From an uncultured Acidobacteriota bacterium (GTDB lineage Bacteria > Acidobacteriota > Blastocatellia > RBC074): DNA of 56,125 nucleotides. Each line of letters opens with the position of its first letter. Within the stretch, counting starts at the first letter, position 1. Position numbers and translations under genes: made by a program. Shown one piece after another: positions 56,101 to 56,125 of the stretch. The stretch lies in NCBI GenBank assembly GCA_902825875.1, contig CADECP010000045.1:1-56125 (forward strand). The letters run 5' to 3'. Under the pieces are notes generated by a model. The model saw nothing but the letters and a program-made list of their open reading frames with translations. It ran no database searches and had not been told where the DNA came from.

Positions 56101-56125
56101 AAATAAAGGCGATGACAGTTTCCTT

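Overview
The window looks like chromosome from an Acidobacteriota member, most likely near the Blastocatellia. I infer this from family content, not from a database match: tandem 'orphan' MacB/FtsX-type permeases with an NtrC-type regulator, very large TPR-CHAT proteins, many small zinc-ribbon membrane proteins, and moderate GC with strong GAA/AAA/TTG codon use. No rRNA, tRNA or CRISPR array is visible.

Layout. 0-1.4 kb: a low-GC TIR-domain membrane protein beside an IS256-type transposase remnant. 1.4-8.4 kb: cupin, PQQ-propeller and flavin disulfide oxidoreductase genes, then egtB and a 4-bp-overlapping senA/senB-like pair (sulfur/selenium-histidine chemistry). 8.5-17.7 kb: two large ABC permeases, their ATPase, a sigma-54 response regulator, a small zinc-ribbon protein and an NtrY-like kinase, probably one operon with a near-consensus sigma-54 promoter. 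17.8-33.4 kb: penicillin-acylase-family hydrolase, Ser/Thr kinase, two paralogous TPR-CHAT giants, a PIN toxin-antitoxin pair and a DUF4384-like protein. 33.4-43.3 kb: mixed metabolism (exported proteins, enoyl-CoA hydratase, esterase, dihaem cytochrome c, accD, M28 peptidase, CPBP protease, Nudix). 44.9-49.8 kb: M16 peptidase, an ABC exporter, a zinc-ribbon protein and a tiny histone-like gene. 49.8-56 kb: lipoprotein, then the housekeeping string rpmE-DUF1385-prfA-prmC and a TlpA-type thioredoxin.

The most remarkable part is 43.4-44.7 kb. There is no convincing gene there. Instead five tandem copies of a roughly 118-nt two-stem RNA module lie on the minus strand. The stems change sequence from copy to copy but stay paired, often by G-U pairs that exist only on the minus strand. 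The single-stranded parts are nearly invariant, and each copy shows the hexamer ACGGGG twice. A full-consensus sigma-54 promoter (44662-44677, minus) points into the array, and a hairpin with a T-run lies at its far end. The simplest reading is a sigma-54-dependent, roughly 1.2-kb non-coding RNA carrying ten copies of one putative binding motif. I do not recognise it as a described family.

A second theme is short repeats inserted in frame in protein genes: a 66-bp perfect palindrome in senA, low-complexity repeats in senB and the acylase, and two unrelated repeats at the same linker of both CHAT paralogues.
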